From contig WFMP01000148.1 in NCBI GenBank assembly GCA_015489035.1, positions 1-15,401 of the forward strand: a stretch of 15,401 nucleotides of DNA. The letters are read 5' to 3'. The notes below the pieces were generated by a model that saw nothing but the letters and a program-made list of their open reading frames with translations, had not been told where the DNA came from and made no database searches. This DNA is from Candidatus Altimarinota bacterium. Lineage in GTDB: Bacteria; Patescibacteriota; Gracilibacteria; Absconditabacterales; Absconditicoccaceae. Below, piece by piece: positions 6,933 to 15,401 of the stretch. The position numbers and the translations under genes are program-made. Within the stretch, counting starts at the first letter, position 1, and each line of letters begins with the position of its first letter.

Positions 6933-6960
6933 GTTATACTAATATTTTTTAATTTGTCAA
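6933..6960 (-). promoter_or_regulatory. Promoter of the small RNA
   Basis: Minus strand: consensus TTGACA (6960-6955), a 16-bp spacer and TATAAC (6938-6933). It is the best sigma-70-type match in the window and lies between the peroxiredoxin terminator and the structured region, so transcription should begin near 6926. Confidence 0.75.
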
Positions 6961-6984
6961 AACTTTTTTAAGTTTTTTTTAATA

Positions 6985-7011
6985 AAATAAAAAACTACTC
7001 GATTTGAGTAG
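6985..7011 (-). terminator. Terminator of the peroxiredoxin gene
   Basis: Minus strand CTACTC (7011-7006), 5-nt loop, GAGTAG (7000-6995), then T6 (6994-6989). It starts 13 nt after the peroxiredoxin stop. Confidence 0.8.
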
Positions 7012-7023
7012 CTTTCGTTAAAT

Positions 7024-7692
7024 TTATTTATTTGGATTTTCTTGTGTGCAAATATACCAATCCTTACAAGAATATTTTTCTTCATATTCTTTTGCTTGTT
7101 CTACAGTACTAGCAGGTGGAACAATTACATCAGATCAAAATATTTTATTATTTGGCCAGTTAGCTGGTGTAGCTCTACCGTTTTCTGCAGTCATTTGTAA
7201 ACTATCTATAAGTCTTATAATTTCATCTATATTTCTACCATTACTTAAAGGATAATACATTAATGCAGCTATTTTTCCATTTGGATCTATGATAAATACA
7301 GCTCTTACAGTATGAGAATCATCTGCTGATGGTTGTAGCATACCGTAATTATGTGCTATAGAAGGATGTGCAGCAATAGGAAATTCTATTTCTACTCAAA
7401 ATTTTTCTTTTATATTTCTTACCCAAGCAATATGAGATTGCAATCCATCTACAGAATAACCTATAAGTTCAACATTTCTTTTATCAAATTCTGCTTTTTT
7501 AGATTGAAATCCGATAAATTCAGTAGTACATACAGGTGTAAAATCTGCAGGATGAGAAAATAATACTGTCCATTTTCCTTTGTAATCTTCTGGAAAGTTT
7601 ATTTCTCACATAGTAGAAGGACATTTAAAAGCTGGAGCTTCTTCTCCAATCAATGGAATATTTGGCATTTCATAATCTAATAATTCATTCAT
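7024..7692 (-). CDS. Prx6-type peroxiredoxin
   Basis: A cytosolic thiol peroxidase that reduces H2O2 and organic peroxides. The 222-residue length and the motif HPADFTPVCTTEF (48-60), with peroxidatic Cys55, place it in the Prx6/1-Cys-like family rather than AhpC. The C-terminus has two more cysteines, Cys209 and Cys215 (SCKDWYIC), with the same six-residue spacing as the resolving pair described for the archaeal Aeropyrum enzyme, so an intramolecular or intersubunit disulfide cycle is likely. Only 3 of 12 glycines are TGA, a lower share than in pilT. The gene has its own terminator and lies behind a Fur/PerR-like palindrome shared with the divergent ABC-F gene. ATG 7692 starts the standard N-terminus; no Shine-Dalgarno. 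Confidence 0.93.
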
Positions 7693-7777
7693 TTTTATTT
7701 TGTATTATAATTTAAATTACCACCTTTACTTTGTGGCTTGATTTGTATATTATCTAAAATAAATTAAAAATCAATAG

Positions 7778-7800
7778 ATAATGAGAATAATTCTTATTAT
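7778..7800. promoter_or_regulatory. Fur/PerR-like operator palindrome
   Basis: ATAATGAGAAT and ATTCTTATTAT flank a central A at 7789; the half-sites match at 10 of 11 positions, and the whole resembles the Fur-family (Fur, PerR) box. It sits between the peroxiredoxin and ABC-F genes, next to a TTGATT-type -35 on the minus strand (about 7774-7769). Peroxide or iron control of the peroxiredoxin is the likely use. The regulator gene is not in the window. Confidence 0.6.
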
Positions 7801-7873
7801 ATAAAAATATATTACTTTAAATTACTGTTTTTTTCAGTATATTAGTTGGTATTTAATTTTATAAATTTGAAGT

Positions 7874-9334
7874 ATGGCAAAAAATAATGAAACAATAATT
7901 AATTTTAAAAATGTAGATTTTTATTATGATGTAAAAAAACCTATTTTAGAAGAAGTAAATTTCAATGTGAGGAAAGGTTCAAAAATTACTATTATGGGAC
8001 AAAATGGAGCAGGTAAATCAACAATATTTAAGTTGATGAACAAAACTTTGAAACCTATGGCTGGAAAAATAAGTATAGATGAAAAAATGAGTATAGCTAC
8101 TTGATATCAAGTTGTAAAGCCTGAAGATAAAGATTTATCAGTTTCAGAATATTTTAAAAAATATTTTACAGATGATAGTGTTTTTAATATTGATAGAGAT
8201 ATAGAAAAAGTTTTGAATGCAGTAAATTTGAAAGTATCAAATTATGATAAAAAAATATCTGCATTTTCTTGATGACAGCAAGCAAGACTTTTATTAGCTG
8301 CTGCACTTATTCAAAATCCTGATATTTTACTTTTGGATGAACCTACAAACAATCTTGATGAAGATGGAATTTGGCATCTTACTGAATTTTTACAAAATTA
8401 CAAAAATACTGTAATAGTAATTTCTCATGATGCTGAGTTTTTGAATAGCTTTACTGATGGTGTGTTATATCTTGATGTGCACACTCAGAAAGTTGAGCAA
8501 TTTGTAGGTGATTATCATGATGTGGTAGAACAAATTGAAAGAAAAATAGAAAAAGAAAATATGTTGAATGCAAGATTAAGAAAAGAGGCTATTGCAAAGA
8601 AAGAACAAGCAAATGCATTTGCAAATAAATGATGAAAACTTAGGGCAGTTGCAAAAAAAATGAGAGAAGATGCAGCTGAAATGGAAGAAAATATGGTAGA
8701 TAATAGAAAAACTGATAAAACTATAAAAGATTTTACTATTCCTATGCAAGAAAATGTATGATGAGTTTTGTTAAATATACATTCTGTTCATATTATTCAA
8801 AATGAAGAAGTAATAGAAAAAGAAATAGATGTTAAAATAAGAAAAAATGATCATTTACAATTATCTTGACCAAACTGAATATGAAAATCTACTTTACTTG
8901 AAAGAATAGTAAATGGTGATGAAACTTGAGCAACTTTGTGAGATGATGTTAAAATTTGATATTATAGACAAGATTTCTCTAATTTAGATTTTAATCAAAC
9001 TGTAATTGAATGTTTAAAGGATGCGGCTTGAAATGAAATGTTAGAACAAGATTTAAGATCTAAAGCAGCTTGATTTTTGATTAATGGAGATGTTATGAAA
9101 ACAACAATTTGAAATTTATCAGAATGACAAAAATGACTTGTAGCTTTCTGTAGATTGATGTTTTTAAAACCTTGACTACTTATTTTGGATGAACCTACAA
9201 ATCATATAAATTTTAGACATTTACCAGTAATTGCAAAAGCATTGGATGAATATAAATGATGAATGATACTTGTTTCTCATGTAAATGAATTTGTTCGGCA
9301 AATTAGAATAGATCAATATTTGGATTTACCTTAA
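7874..9334 (+). CDS. ABC-F family ATPase (ribosome-associated)
   Basis: A cytosolic protein with two ATP-binding domains and no membrane part, of the type that acts on the ribosomal E site (EttA/Uup/YdiF group). Of 486 residues: NBD1 Walker A GQNGAGKST (42-50), signature FSGGQQ (131-136), Walker B LLLDEPTNNLD with Glu156. A charged helical linker (about 185-265) contacts P-site tRNA in the family. NBD2 has Walker A GPNGIGKST (332-340), signature LSEGQ (415-419) and LLILDEPTNHIN, where the usual NHLD is NHIN. The C-terminus lacks a long extension. The first five glycines are GGN, but from residue 77 on most motif glycines are TGA. Subfamily not resolved. Confidence 0.9.
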
Positions 9335-9360
9335 AAAGATAAAAAGTAAATTATTAAAAA

Positions 9361-9399
9361 ATAAAAAACTAAATTTATTACAGGTTTAGTCTTTTTTTG
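9361..9399. terminator. Bidirectional terminator between ABC-F and aminotransferase genes
   Basis: ACTAAA (9368-9373) pairs with TTTAGT (9385-9390). T7 follows on the plus strand (9392-9398) and T6 on the minus strand (9368-9363), so it can serve both convergent genes. The stem is only 6 bp of mostly A-T pairs. Confidence 0.6.
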
Positions 9400-9406
9400 T
9401 GATTAA

Positions 9407-10681
9407 TTATTCTCAATAATTTTTAGAAAATTCTTTGATAATTTCTAATATTTGGATAAATTGTTCTTCGTCTTCTTCCAAAAGTGTCATTCTAAATCCA
9501 TCATAATCTGAATTAAATCAACTTAAAGGAACTGTGCAAACTCAAGTTTCTCCAAGCATAAAATAACAAAATTTTTCATCAAATCTTTCTTTCCCAACTA
9601 ATGCATCTTCGATAATGTTTTGTATTTCATTATCTTGTATTTTAAGCTCTTTTTGTTTATCAACTTTGTCAAATAATATTGTAAGGTAAAATGCTCCTTT
9701 TGGTTTTATAATTTTCAATTCTTTACTGTCTTTTAATATTTTTTCAGCTAAATCAGCTCTTTTTTTATATTTTTCTATTCTTTTTCATAAATAATTTTTA
9801 TAATCTCCTGATTCATAAATTTCTGGTAAAACATATTGAGGTAGAGTAGTTGAACAAACTTCAACCATTTTAAATTTTAATAAAGAATGACAAAAGTCAG
9901 CAAAATTTTTATCTTTGTCTGTATTGTAAGTTTCTATCCAACCACACCTTGCACCAGGCCAAGGTAAATCTTTACTAATTCATTTCATAGCAATTCCAGG
10001 TACATCTCAAATAACATCACTTAAACAATAATGTTCTTCTTTGTTATAAGTTAGTTTTTCATAAATTTCATCTACTACAATAAATAAGTTATATTTTTTT
10101 GCTATTTCTACAAATTTCTCCATTATAAACTTTGGAAAAACTACTCAAGTTGGGTTGTCTGGATTAATAACTAGAATTCACACAATGTTGGGGTTATATT
10201 TTACTTTATTTTCAAGTTCTTCTAAATCTGGATACCAATGATTATTTGGATCTAGTCTGTAAGTAATATGAAAAGAACCGGCATGGGCAGCTTCTGTGCT
10301 AGAATGTGTAGGATATGCTGGGTTTGGTCAGATAATTCTTGAATCGAATGCAAGTCATTTGTAAATTTTGTTGATAGCATCTCCAAGTCAGTTGAAAAAT
10401 AATATATCTGTTTTTTTTAATTTTGAGTTTTTACTCATTACATATTCCAAGGTTTTATCAAGTCATCTTGTAGGACAATATCCATAAACTTCATCTTTTT
10501 CATTTGCATTTTTGACAATATTTTTTAGCCATTGGGGGATTTTTTCTCATTTTGCTACTGGATCTCAAATATTTTCCCAATAAATAGTTTTTTTATGTTC
10601 TATTTTTTTAGCAGTTTCTACAATTTCTCTAATTATGTATGAAAGTTCTTTATTTCAAGGTAATAAAATATTTTTTCTCAT
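9407..10681 (-). CDS. PLP-dependent class I aminotransferase
   Basis: Fold type I aminotransferase, using pyridoxal phosphate to move an amino group between an amino acid and a 2-oxo acid. The 424-residue protein has YGYCPTRGLD near 66-75, the cofactor-contacting NPDNPTG (173-179), VVDEIY with Asp204, the Schiff-base Lys237 in KGISKDLPWPGARCGW and a substrate-carboxylate Arg in GFRMTL near the C-terminus. The SKDLPWPGARCGW form is distinctive compared with AlaA or AspC (SKT/SKN-x-G-x-R), so the substrate is left open. In an otherwise auxotrophic CPR lineage, a lone aminotransferase suggests salvage or interconversion rather than biosynthesis. It starts 32 bp after the glycosyltransferase stop and is probably co-transcribed with it. 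Confidence 0.88.
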
Positions 10682-10713
10682 TTGTTAATTAAAATGTAAT
10701 AAATGTATGTAAT

Positions 10714-11502
10714 TTACAGATTTTTCTTTATTTTTCTACTCTTTTTTCTAAGTATTTTCCAATAAATTATGCCAAGATTATATCAAATTGCTCAATAAAT
10801 AATTTTTTGAAATATATTTCCATGTTTTGATACAAAAATATTTCTATTTTTAATTTTTCTTTTGAAAATATCTCCATAAACAAAAGATTTCTCAGCAATA
10901 TTTTTATCTCTTTCCATATGATTGATTCATATTTTACTTACAAATATTTTTACTCATTTTTCTTTTAAGCTATAACAATAATCTATATCTTCCCGTATAA
11001 ATCAAATTTCTTCATCAAATTTTACTAATTTAAATATTTCTATTTCTCCAAACAAGCTATTTCATCACATTCACTTAGTTTCTCGATAGTCTCATTTTAT
11101 TTTTTTATTTACAATAACTTTTCCAAGCAAATAACAAAACTTTATACCGGCACTTTGAATATTTTTTGTATCTCTCCAATAAATTGTAGGTGAAATTATT
11201 TTTTTTTCATCATAATCAATATTTTCACAAGTTTTGATTAACTTATTAAGAAAGTCTTTATCATAAATTCTATTGTCATCATCAAGTAAAAATAAAAACT
11301 TTGTTTTACACTCACTTATGGCAAGATTTCTCTTTTGGGATATATTTTTTTCTTCCGTAGCTATGATTTGTTTATTATTTTCAAAAAAAGTATCAGAATA
11401 TATTTTAACTTCAAAATCTTTAAAACTTTGATTGTCTAAGTCTTTTATTAAATTTACTATTTTTTGATTTTCTCATCTTGTAAAAATTGCTACAGTAAGC
11501 AT
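10714..11502 (-). CDS. Family 2-type glycosyltransferase
   Basis: A GT-A-fold glycosyltransferase, moving a sugar from a nucleotide-sugar to a surface glycan or lipid. The 262-residue protein opens MLTVAIFTRGENQKI, the usual first strand. It carries the metal-binding LLDDDNR (residues 74-76 are DDD), a GMGGNSLFG acceptor-side loop, and REDIDYCYSLKEKG, the ED motif with the catalytic base. The C-terminal 60 residues are basic and aromatic (KIIYGAIGYN, YWKILRKK), possibly membrane-associating. TGA codons make up several motif glycines. A terminator-like hairpin sits 15-47 bp upstream of the start, so its expression may be attenuated. Donor and acceptor cannot be told. Confidence 0.85.
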
Positions 11503-11516
11503 ATTAAAAATTAATT

Positions 11517-11549
11517 TATAAAAAACTACCTACATATTTGTAAGTAGTT
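11517..11549 (-). terminator. Terminator or attenuator between the HARE-HTH regulator and glycosyltransferase
   Basis: Minus strand AACTACTTAC (11549-11540), loop of 6, GTAGGTAGTT (11533-11524): ten continuous pairs with one G-T, then TTT...TAT. It is strong, and it ends only about 15 bp before the glycosyltransferase ATG. A TATAAT on the minus strand at about 11562-11557 lies upstream, so the hairpin could also sit in the leader of the glycosyltransferase mRNA. Confidence 0.75.
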
Positions 11550-11575
11550 ATATTTATTATAAACATTTTTTCCAA

Positions 11576-12673
11576 TTATTTTTTTAATTGATATAATCAT
11601 TTACCAGCTCTTTCAAATATATCAGTATTTTTTTGTAATACCATAAGAACAGTAATTTCTCTAATATTTCTTTCTTTAAGAACTTCTTTTGTTAATTCAG
11701 ATACTTTCATAGCTCTTCAAGAATTTTTAAGTATATTTTGTAATAATTCTAATGTATTTGCTCATTTATATCCCCATTTTTCAAGTCAATATAATCACAT
11801 TCATACATTTACAAATTCTTTTCATTTTACTAATTCATTATGAACAGAAGGAACTTTTACAGATTTTAAGTTGAAAGCTTTTTTTACTTCTGATGCAATT
11901 TCTGTAAAGTGTGCAGATTTTCACATTTTATCTAATACATATTGAATTTTTAATTTCATAGTTCTTGGATGAGCTTTTTTATCTCAATATAATCAAATTT
12001 TTCCATTGAAACTATAAATATCTTTACTTATTTTAAATAACTCATTGTAGTTAAAATTATCTAATAATATATCTTTTAAAGTTTCATTTCTCGGAAATTT
12101 TTTAACAAACAATCCAGCTAATTTTGCAATTAACATATCTTCATCTAAAGCTGACTTGTTATCTTCCAATATTTTTATTGTTGTGTTGTGAATATCATTT
12201 ATTAAATCTTCAAATACTGGTTCTAAAAAGAAAAACTTTTGAAAATATTTATTTCTATGAATATAATATAATTCATAATCTGAAGAAAGTATCAAAAGTG
12301 CTTCATTATAATTGATATCTACACTTTTATCTGTAAGTAACTTATTTATAAGTTCCTTTTCTTCCATAATATAACCATTTTCTTTCAATATTTTTAGAGA
12401 TTTTTCAATAATTGAGTTTAAATCTTTATTATGAGAAACTAGTCTTCTCACTTTTCAAAGAGATTTATTTGTAATTTGTCTTATTCTTTCTCTAGACATA
12501 TCAAATTGTTTTCAAATTTGTTGCATAGGCATAGGTTTTCAAGTTACAAGACCGTACTTTTCCACTAGTACAAATTGTTCAGATGGATTACATAATTCCA
12601 AAACACTCTTTAGTTTTGTTTTTGATAAATCTACACTAGATTCTTTAACATTTATTTTTTTAGCATATGTCAT
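11576..12673 (-). CDS. Sigma-region-4-like HTH protein with two C-terminal HARE-HTH domains
   Basis: A probable transcription factor of 365 residues. Residues about 20-80 look like sigma-70 region 4: PSEQFVLVEKYGL then MPMQQIGKQFDMSRERIRQI, the classic recognition helix preceding NKSLGKVRR. Regions 2 and 3 are absent, so it is not a full sigma factor. A long helical middle (80-227) is not recognised. From 237 to about 300 a winged helix fits the HARE-HTH fold (VLDKMGKSAHFTEIASEVKK, ending GLYGLKK). Residues 303-365 repeat it (ILKNSGRAMKVSELTKEVLK, ending GLYQLKK), so it is duplicated. HARE-HTH domains occur in RNA polymerase delta and chromatin-linked proteins. A TTGACA lies just upstream, with a possible near-leaderless start. 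Confidence 0.8.
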
Positions 12674-12680
12674 TGAAAAA

Positions 12681-12709
12681 TATATTTAATATATAAACTT
12701 ACTTGTCAA
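12681..12709 (-). promoter_or_regulatory. Promoter of the HARE-HTH gene, possibly leaderless
   Basis: Minus strand TTGACA (12709-12704); 17 bp later AATATA (12686-12681). Transcription would then begin within a few bases of ATG 12673. Other A/T hexamers at shorter spacing are possible. Confidence 0.45.
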
Positions 12710-12764
12710 TATAGTAAAAAGATATATAAATTCAAGTAGATTTTCAACAATTATTTGACATTCT

Positions 12765-13115
12765 TTATAAAATAACTCACATTATTATAAAAATTAATAA
12801 TAATATTATTCATATTCACATACTCCAAAACTTAAATGAGATTAAGAAAAAATTTGAAATTAAATAAAAAGCTAATAATCCTGTGTATTTATAAGAAGTA
12901 AGAGCTAAGTAATTATTTTTATTTTTTGAAATTAATTTTAAAAATCATAATAAAATAAAAAAACTTATTGCCCAAAAAGTAATAAATAGTCAGGTTCACA
13001 TACTTAAAATTCATACAACAAAATCTTTACTTAAATCTATATAATTATATGAAAGATAAATTATTATACTTCATATAATAAATTTTATTATGTTTATTAT
13101 AATGAATATCTGCAT
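12765..13115 (-). CDS. Small multi-pass membrane protein, unknown function
   Basis: Unrecognised. The 116-residue protein is almost entirely hydrophobic: segments at about 2-22, 35-62, 76-95 and 96-116 can each span the membrane, with a short K/N-rich loop (LKLISKNKNNY) near 59-69. Glycines in the helices are largely TGA, so the frame is only seen with table 25. It starts 10 bp after the pseudouridine synthase stop, so it is the last gene of the mnmA transcript. No catalytic motif is visible. ATG 13115 is preceded by an A-rich leader. Confidence 0.7.
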
Positions 13116-13125
13116 ATTTTTATTT

Positions 13126-14031
13126 TTAAATTTCTAAATGTATTTTTTCTCAATTACAGTCTGTAAATTCTAGTTTGTATGCAGTAAGTTGCATAGGTAT
13201 TTCTTCTTTGTTTCAATATAATTTATCTCAAATTATAGCTAATCATTTTCAGCTAAGATGATATCTTATTTGATGTGTTCTTCAAGTTAATATTTGTAAA
13301 TTTAATTTATTTTCTTTAACTTTTTCTATTTTTGTTATTCAAAGTTTATATTTTCAAGGGTATGGAACTTTTGGTTTTACAATTTCTTTTATAAAATAAG
13401 GTAATTCAATACTATTTAAGAAACTTTCTCATTTTTTGGTAATATTTACAACAGCTTTATAATGTTTTTTAATAGGTATATTTTCTAATTCTTCTTCTGT
13501 AATTTCTCAGTTTGCAAATTTTTCTCCATAAATTGATTTTTGGTTAAATAATTCTTTAAAATATTTTAATCATTTTTCAGTTTTTATAATTATCATAAGA
13601 CCATCTGTATCTTTGTCCAATCTGTGAATGATTCAAGCTCTTACAAAATTTCAAATAGATGGTAAATCTTTATATTTTTGATATAAAAAAGCAACTACAC
13701 TTGGTGCAGACATATCCCAAATACTGTTTGGGTGTGATAAAACTCATTTTGGTTTATTTATCACAAGATAATCTTCTTTTTCTAAAATTATAGGAATATC
13801 TATAAAAGGTAATTCTTTTAAAAAACTATTATCTAAGTATCTTTCTAAATTATCAATTTTAATTTGATCTCATTGTTTTAATTTATATGATTTTTTTATT
13901 ATCTTATCATTTACAAGAATTCATTTTCTTTCTATAATATGATGAAAAAAATTTCTAGAATAAGAAAAATGACTACTTAAGTAGTTATCTATCCTATCTT
14001 TAAAAATTTCATTGTAAGTGATTTCTTCCAT
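13126..14031 (-). CDS. RluA-family pseudouridine synthase
   Basis: Isomerises uridine to pseudouridine in rRNA (RluD/RluC-type) or tRNA. The 301-residue protein has an N-terminal S4-like RNA-binding segment (about 12-60: RNFFHHIIERKGILVNDKII). The catalytic domain follows with YLVINKPKGVLSHP (88-101), the catalytic loop HRLDKDTDG with Asp139, and LTGRTHQIRYHLSGKG and GDKLYG toward the C-terminus, a typical RluA order. The family usually has T-S-G where this has T-D-G. It begins 42 bp after mnmA, with no terminator between, and the membrane protein follows. The exact target uridine cannot be set from sequence. Confidence 0.92.
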
Positions 14032-14073
14032 GTTTATTATTTTTTATAAAGATTATTTATACAGTAATTTTTT

Positions 14074-15099
14074 TTAAACTATCGTTCATCATCAAATTAC
14101 AAAAGTTTTTCAATCTTTTTTTCAGTATAAAACTAAATGTTGTCCTTTTGTTACGGCTCTTACAGGTTCTTTAAACTCAATTTCATTGTTTTGTATGTTT
14201 GCAACTTCTGTGAGTTTTGCTTTGTATCTTATTTTTCAGTAAATTTTTCAAGTATAATTCATAAAAATTAAATCATCAATTTCTACCTTTGTTTTGTATA
14301 ATTCTTCATTATCTCATACTATTAAAATATTATTTTTCCAATCTATATTGATTACAAATTTTTTTTCATTTGATTGGAGGTTTAATCATTTCCTTTGTCA
14401 TATTGTATAGTTTATAAGTCATTTATGCTCTCCAAGATAATTTCATTTTGTATCTAATATTTTTCATACAGGAAATTGGATATTTTTATGTTGTTTTATA
14501 TATCTAGGGTAGTCGTCATCCGGTATGAAACAGATATTTTGAGATTCTTGTTCAGTGTTAATCGGGATATTTTCTTCATTTATTATTTTTTTTATATCTT
14601 CTTTTTTATACTTTGAAATAGGAAATTCTAAGTCTTCAACTATATTTTGATATTTTAAAAGTCTATAAAGCATATAAGTTTGGTCTTTGTTTAAGTCATT
14701 TGGAATTGCAAAAGTAAAAAAATCATCAACTTTTATTTTTTCTACATAATGTCCAGTAGATACAAAATCATAGTTCAATTCTTTTCTAATCTCTTCTAAC
14801 ATTTGAAATCTTACATTTTCATTACAATTTATACAAGGATTTGGGGTATTTCATTTTGTATAATTTTCTATAAAATTTTCTATTACCAATTTTTTAAATT
14901 TTTCAGTGACATCTATTACTTTCAAAGGTATATCTAAAAAAGTAGAAATTTTGAGTAGTTCAGTTGGTAAAGAACAACATTTATTTTTTTCTTTGGTATT
15001 TTTTAGATTTACCAGCAATACTTCGTGTCAAGCTTGTTTTAAATTCCATGCTACAAAAACTGAGTCAGTACCTCAAGAAAATCAAACTATATATTTCAT
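14074..15099 (-). CDS. mnmA: tRNA-specific 2-thiouridylase MnmA
   Basis: Puts sulfur on U34 of tRNA-Lys, Glu and Gln using ATP and a persulfide relay. The 341-residue protein has the PP-loop SGGTDS (8-13), a CCS motif (41-43), the N-terminal catalytic region TPNPCINCN (85-93; Cys92 aligns with the E. coli nucleophile), STGHY near 114-118, DQTYMLYRL (139-147), the second catalytic Cys190 in SQNICFIPDDDY, TIGQRKGL and the terminal GGGTI. Glycines in the PP-loop and in GGGTI are partly TGA. It is the first gene of a minus-strand unit with the pseudouridine synthase and a membrane protein. Start ATG 15099 gives the standard MKYIVGFSGGTDS. Confidence 0.95.
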
Positions 15100-15180
15100 A
15101 TTTATTATTACTTTTAAAACTATCTTAATTTAATTGTTTTATGTTGTTTTTCAAATAAAAATGTAAAAGTAAAATATCTA

Positions 15181-15210
15181 TTGACAAATTATATCTTTTT
15201 CTTATTTATA
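15181..15210. promoter_or_regulatory. Divergent promoter region, mnmA versus rightmost gene
   Basis: Plus strand TTGACA (15181-15186) with A/T hexamers 17-18 bp later (TTTATA 15205-15210). Minus strand TATAAT (15193-15188) lies inside the plus spacer, so transcription in the two directions may compete. The minus -35 is not clear. Confidence 0.4.
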
Positions 15211-15243
15211 TAAATTACTTTAGTTAAATTAAATTATTCTGTT

Positions 15244-15401
15244 ATGAATGGAAATAAAGTAGAGAGTGCAGGTGTTTTGCTTGAAAAATGATCTAAAAAA
15301 TCAAACTTAGAAGAAGTAAATGTTCAAGAAGAACTTTATGGAATTATAGAAAATAAAGAAGATCTTAAAAAGAAAATTTCTTCTTTGAAAAAGATAATAG
15401 A
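15244..15401 (+). CDS. Unknown protein, N-terminal fragment (runs off the window)
   Basis: The frame from ATG 15244 stays open to the right edge, giving 52 residues beginning MNGNKVESAGVLLEKGSKKS. It contains one TGA read as Gly. From about residue 22 the sequence is charged with regularly spaced Leu/Ile (LYGIIENKEDLKKKISSLKK), suggesting a coiled coil. It is divergent from mnmA behind a TTGACA. No function can be given. Confidence 0.55.

Noticed and set aside
8333..8632. Apparent separate ABC ATPase fragment, suggesting a frameshifted pseudogene
   Set aside because: The frame is continuous from 7874 to 9334 when TGA is Gly; there is no frameshift.
1..15401. CRISPR array, transposase or prophage genes
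   Set aside because: No regularly spaced repeats, transposase motifs or phage structural genes were seen on either strand.

Overview
The window is very AT-rich and uses UGA as a glycine codon (translation table 25). TGA falls exactly on invariant glycines: the PilT Walker A loop, the adenylate kinase P-loop, the ABC-F signature motifs, the methyltransferase FCGSGT motif and the MnmA SGGTDS loop. TGG still encodes Trp, and the host genes end in TAA. This points to the CPR lineages Absconditabacteria (SR1) or Gracilibacteria. Read with the standard code, almost every gene looks shattered; read with table 25, every gene identified here is intact, apart from the two cut by the window edges. None of the 17 host starts has a recognisable Shine-Dalgarno sequence; they are preceded by A/T-rich leaders.

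Layout. 1-812 (minus): trmD followed by the 5' part of an unknown gene. 900-1606 (plus): a small Cys/His-tailed protein, then tmRNA and its terminator. 1613-2263: a self-contained cassette with promoter, strong Shine-Dalgarno, a signal-peptide cytochrome c gene ending in TGA and a terminator, bounded by 10-bp direct repeats. It does not follow the host code and resembles Campylobacterota cytochromes. 2459-5263 (plus): a tight operon of an unknown helical protein, adenylate kinase, a PilT-type ATPase and a cyclic-nucleotide-binding-fold protein. 5265-6347 (minus): a THUMP/RlmL-type RNA methyltransferase, divergent from yraN (6423-6767, plus). 6766-6926 (minus): an apparently independent structured small RNA with its own promoter and terminator. 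7024-7692 (minus): a Prx6-type peroxiredoxin behind a Fur/PerR-like palindrome, divergent from an ABC-F ATPase (7874-9334, plus). 9407-12673 (minus): a sigma-region-4-like/HARE-HTH regulator, a family 2 glycosyltransferase and a class I aminotransferase. 12765-15099 (minus): mnmA, an RluA-type pseudouridine synthase and a small membrane protein. 15244-end (plus): the start of an unknown gene.

Taken together this is mostly informational core: tRNA modification (TrmD, MnmA), rRNA modification (RlmL-like methyltransferase, pseudouridine synthase), ribosome rescue (tmRNA) and ABC-F. Added to it are a pilus-retraction operon and an oxidative-stress locus. The most unusual items are the code-incongruent cytochrome cassette and the undescribed small RNA next to the peroxiredoxin gene.
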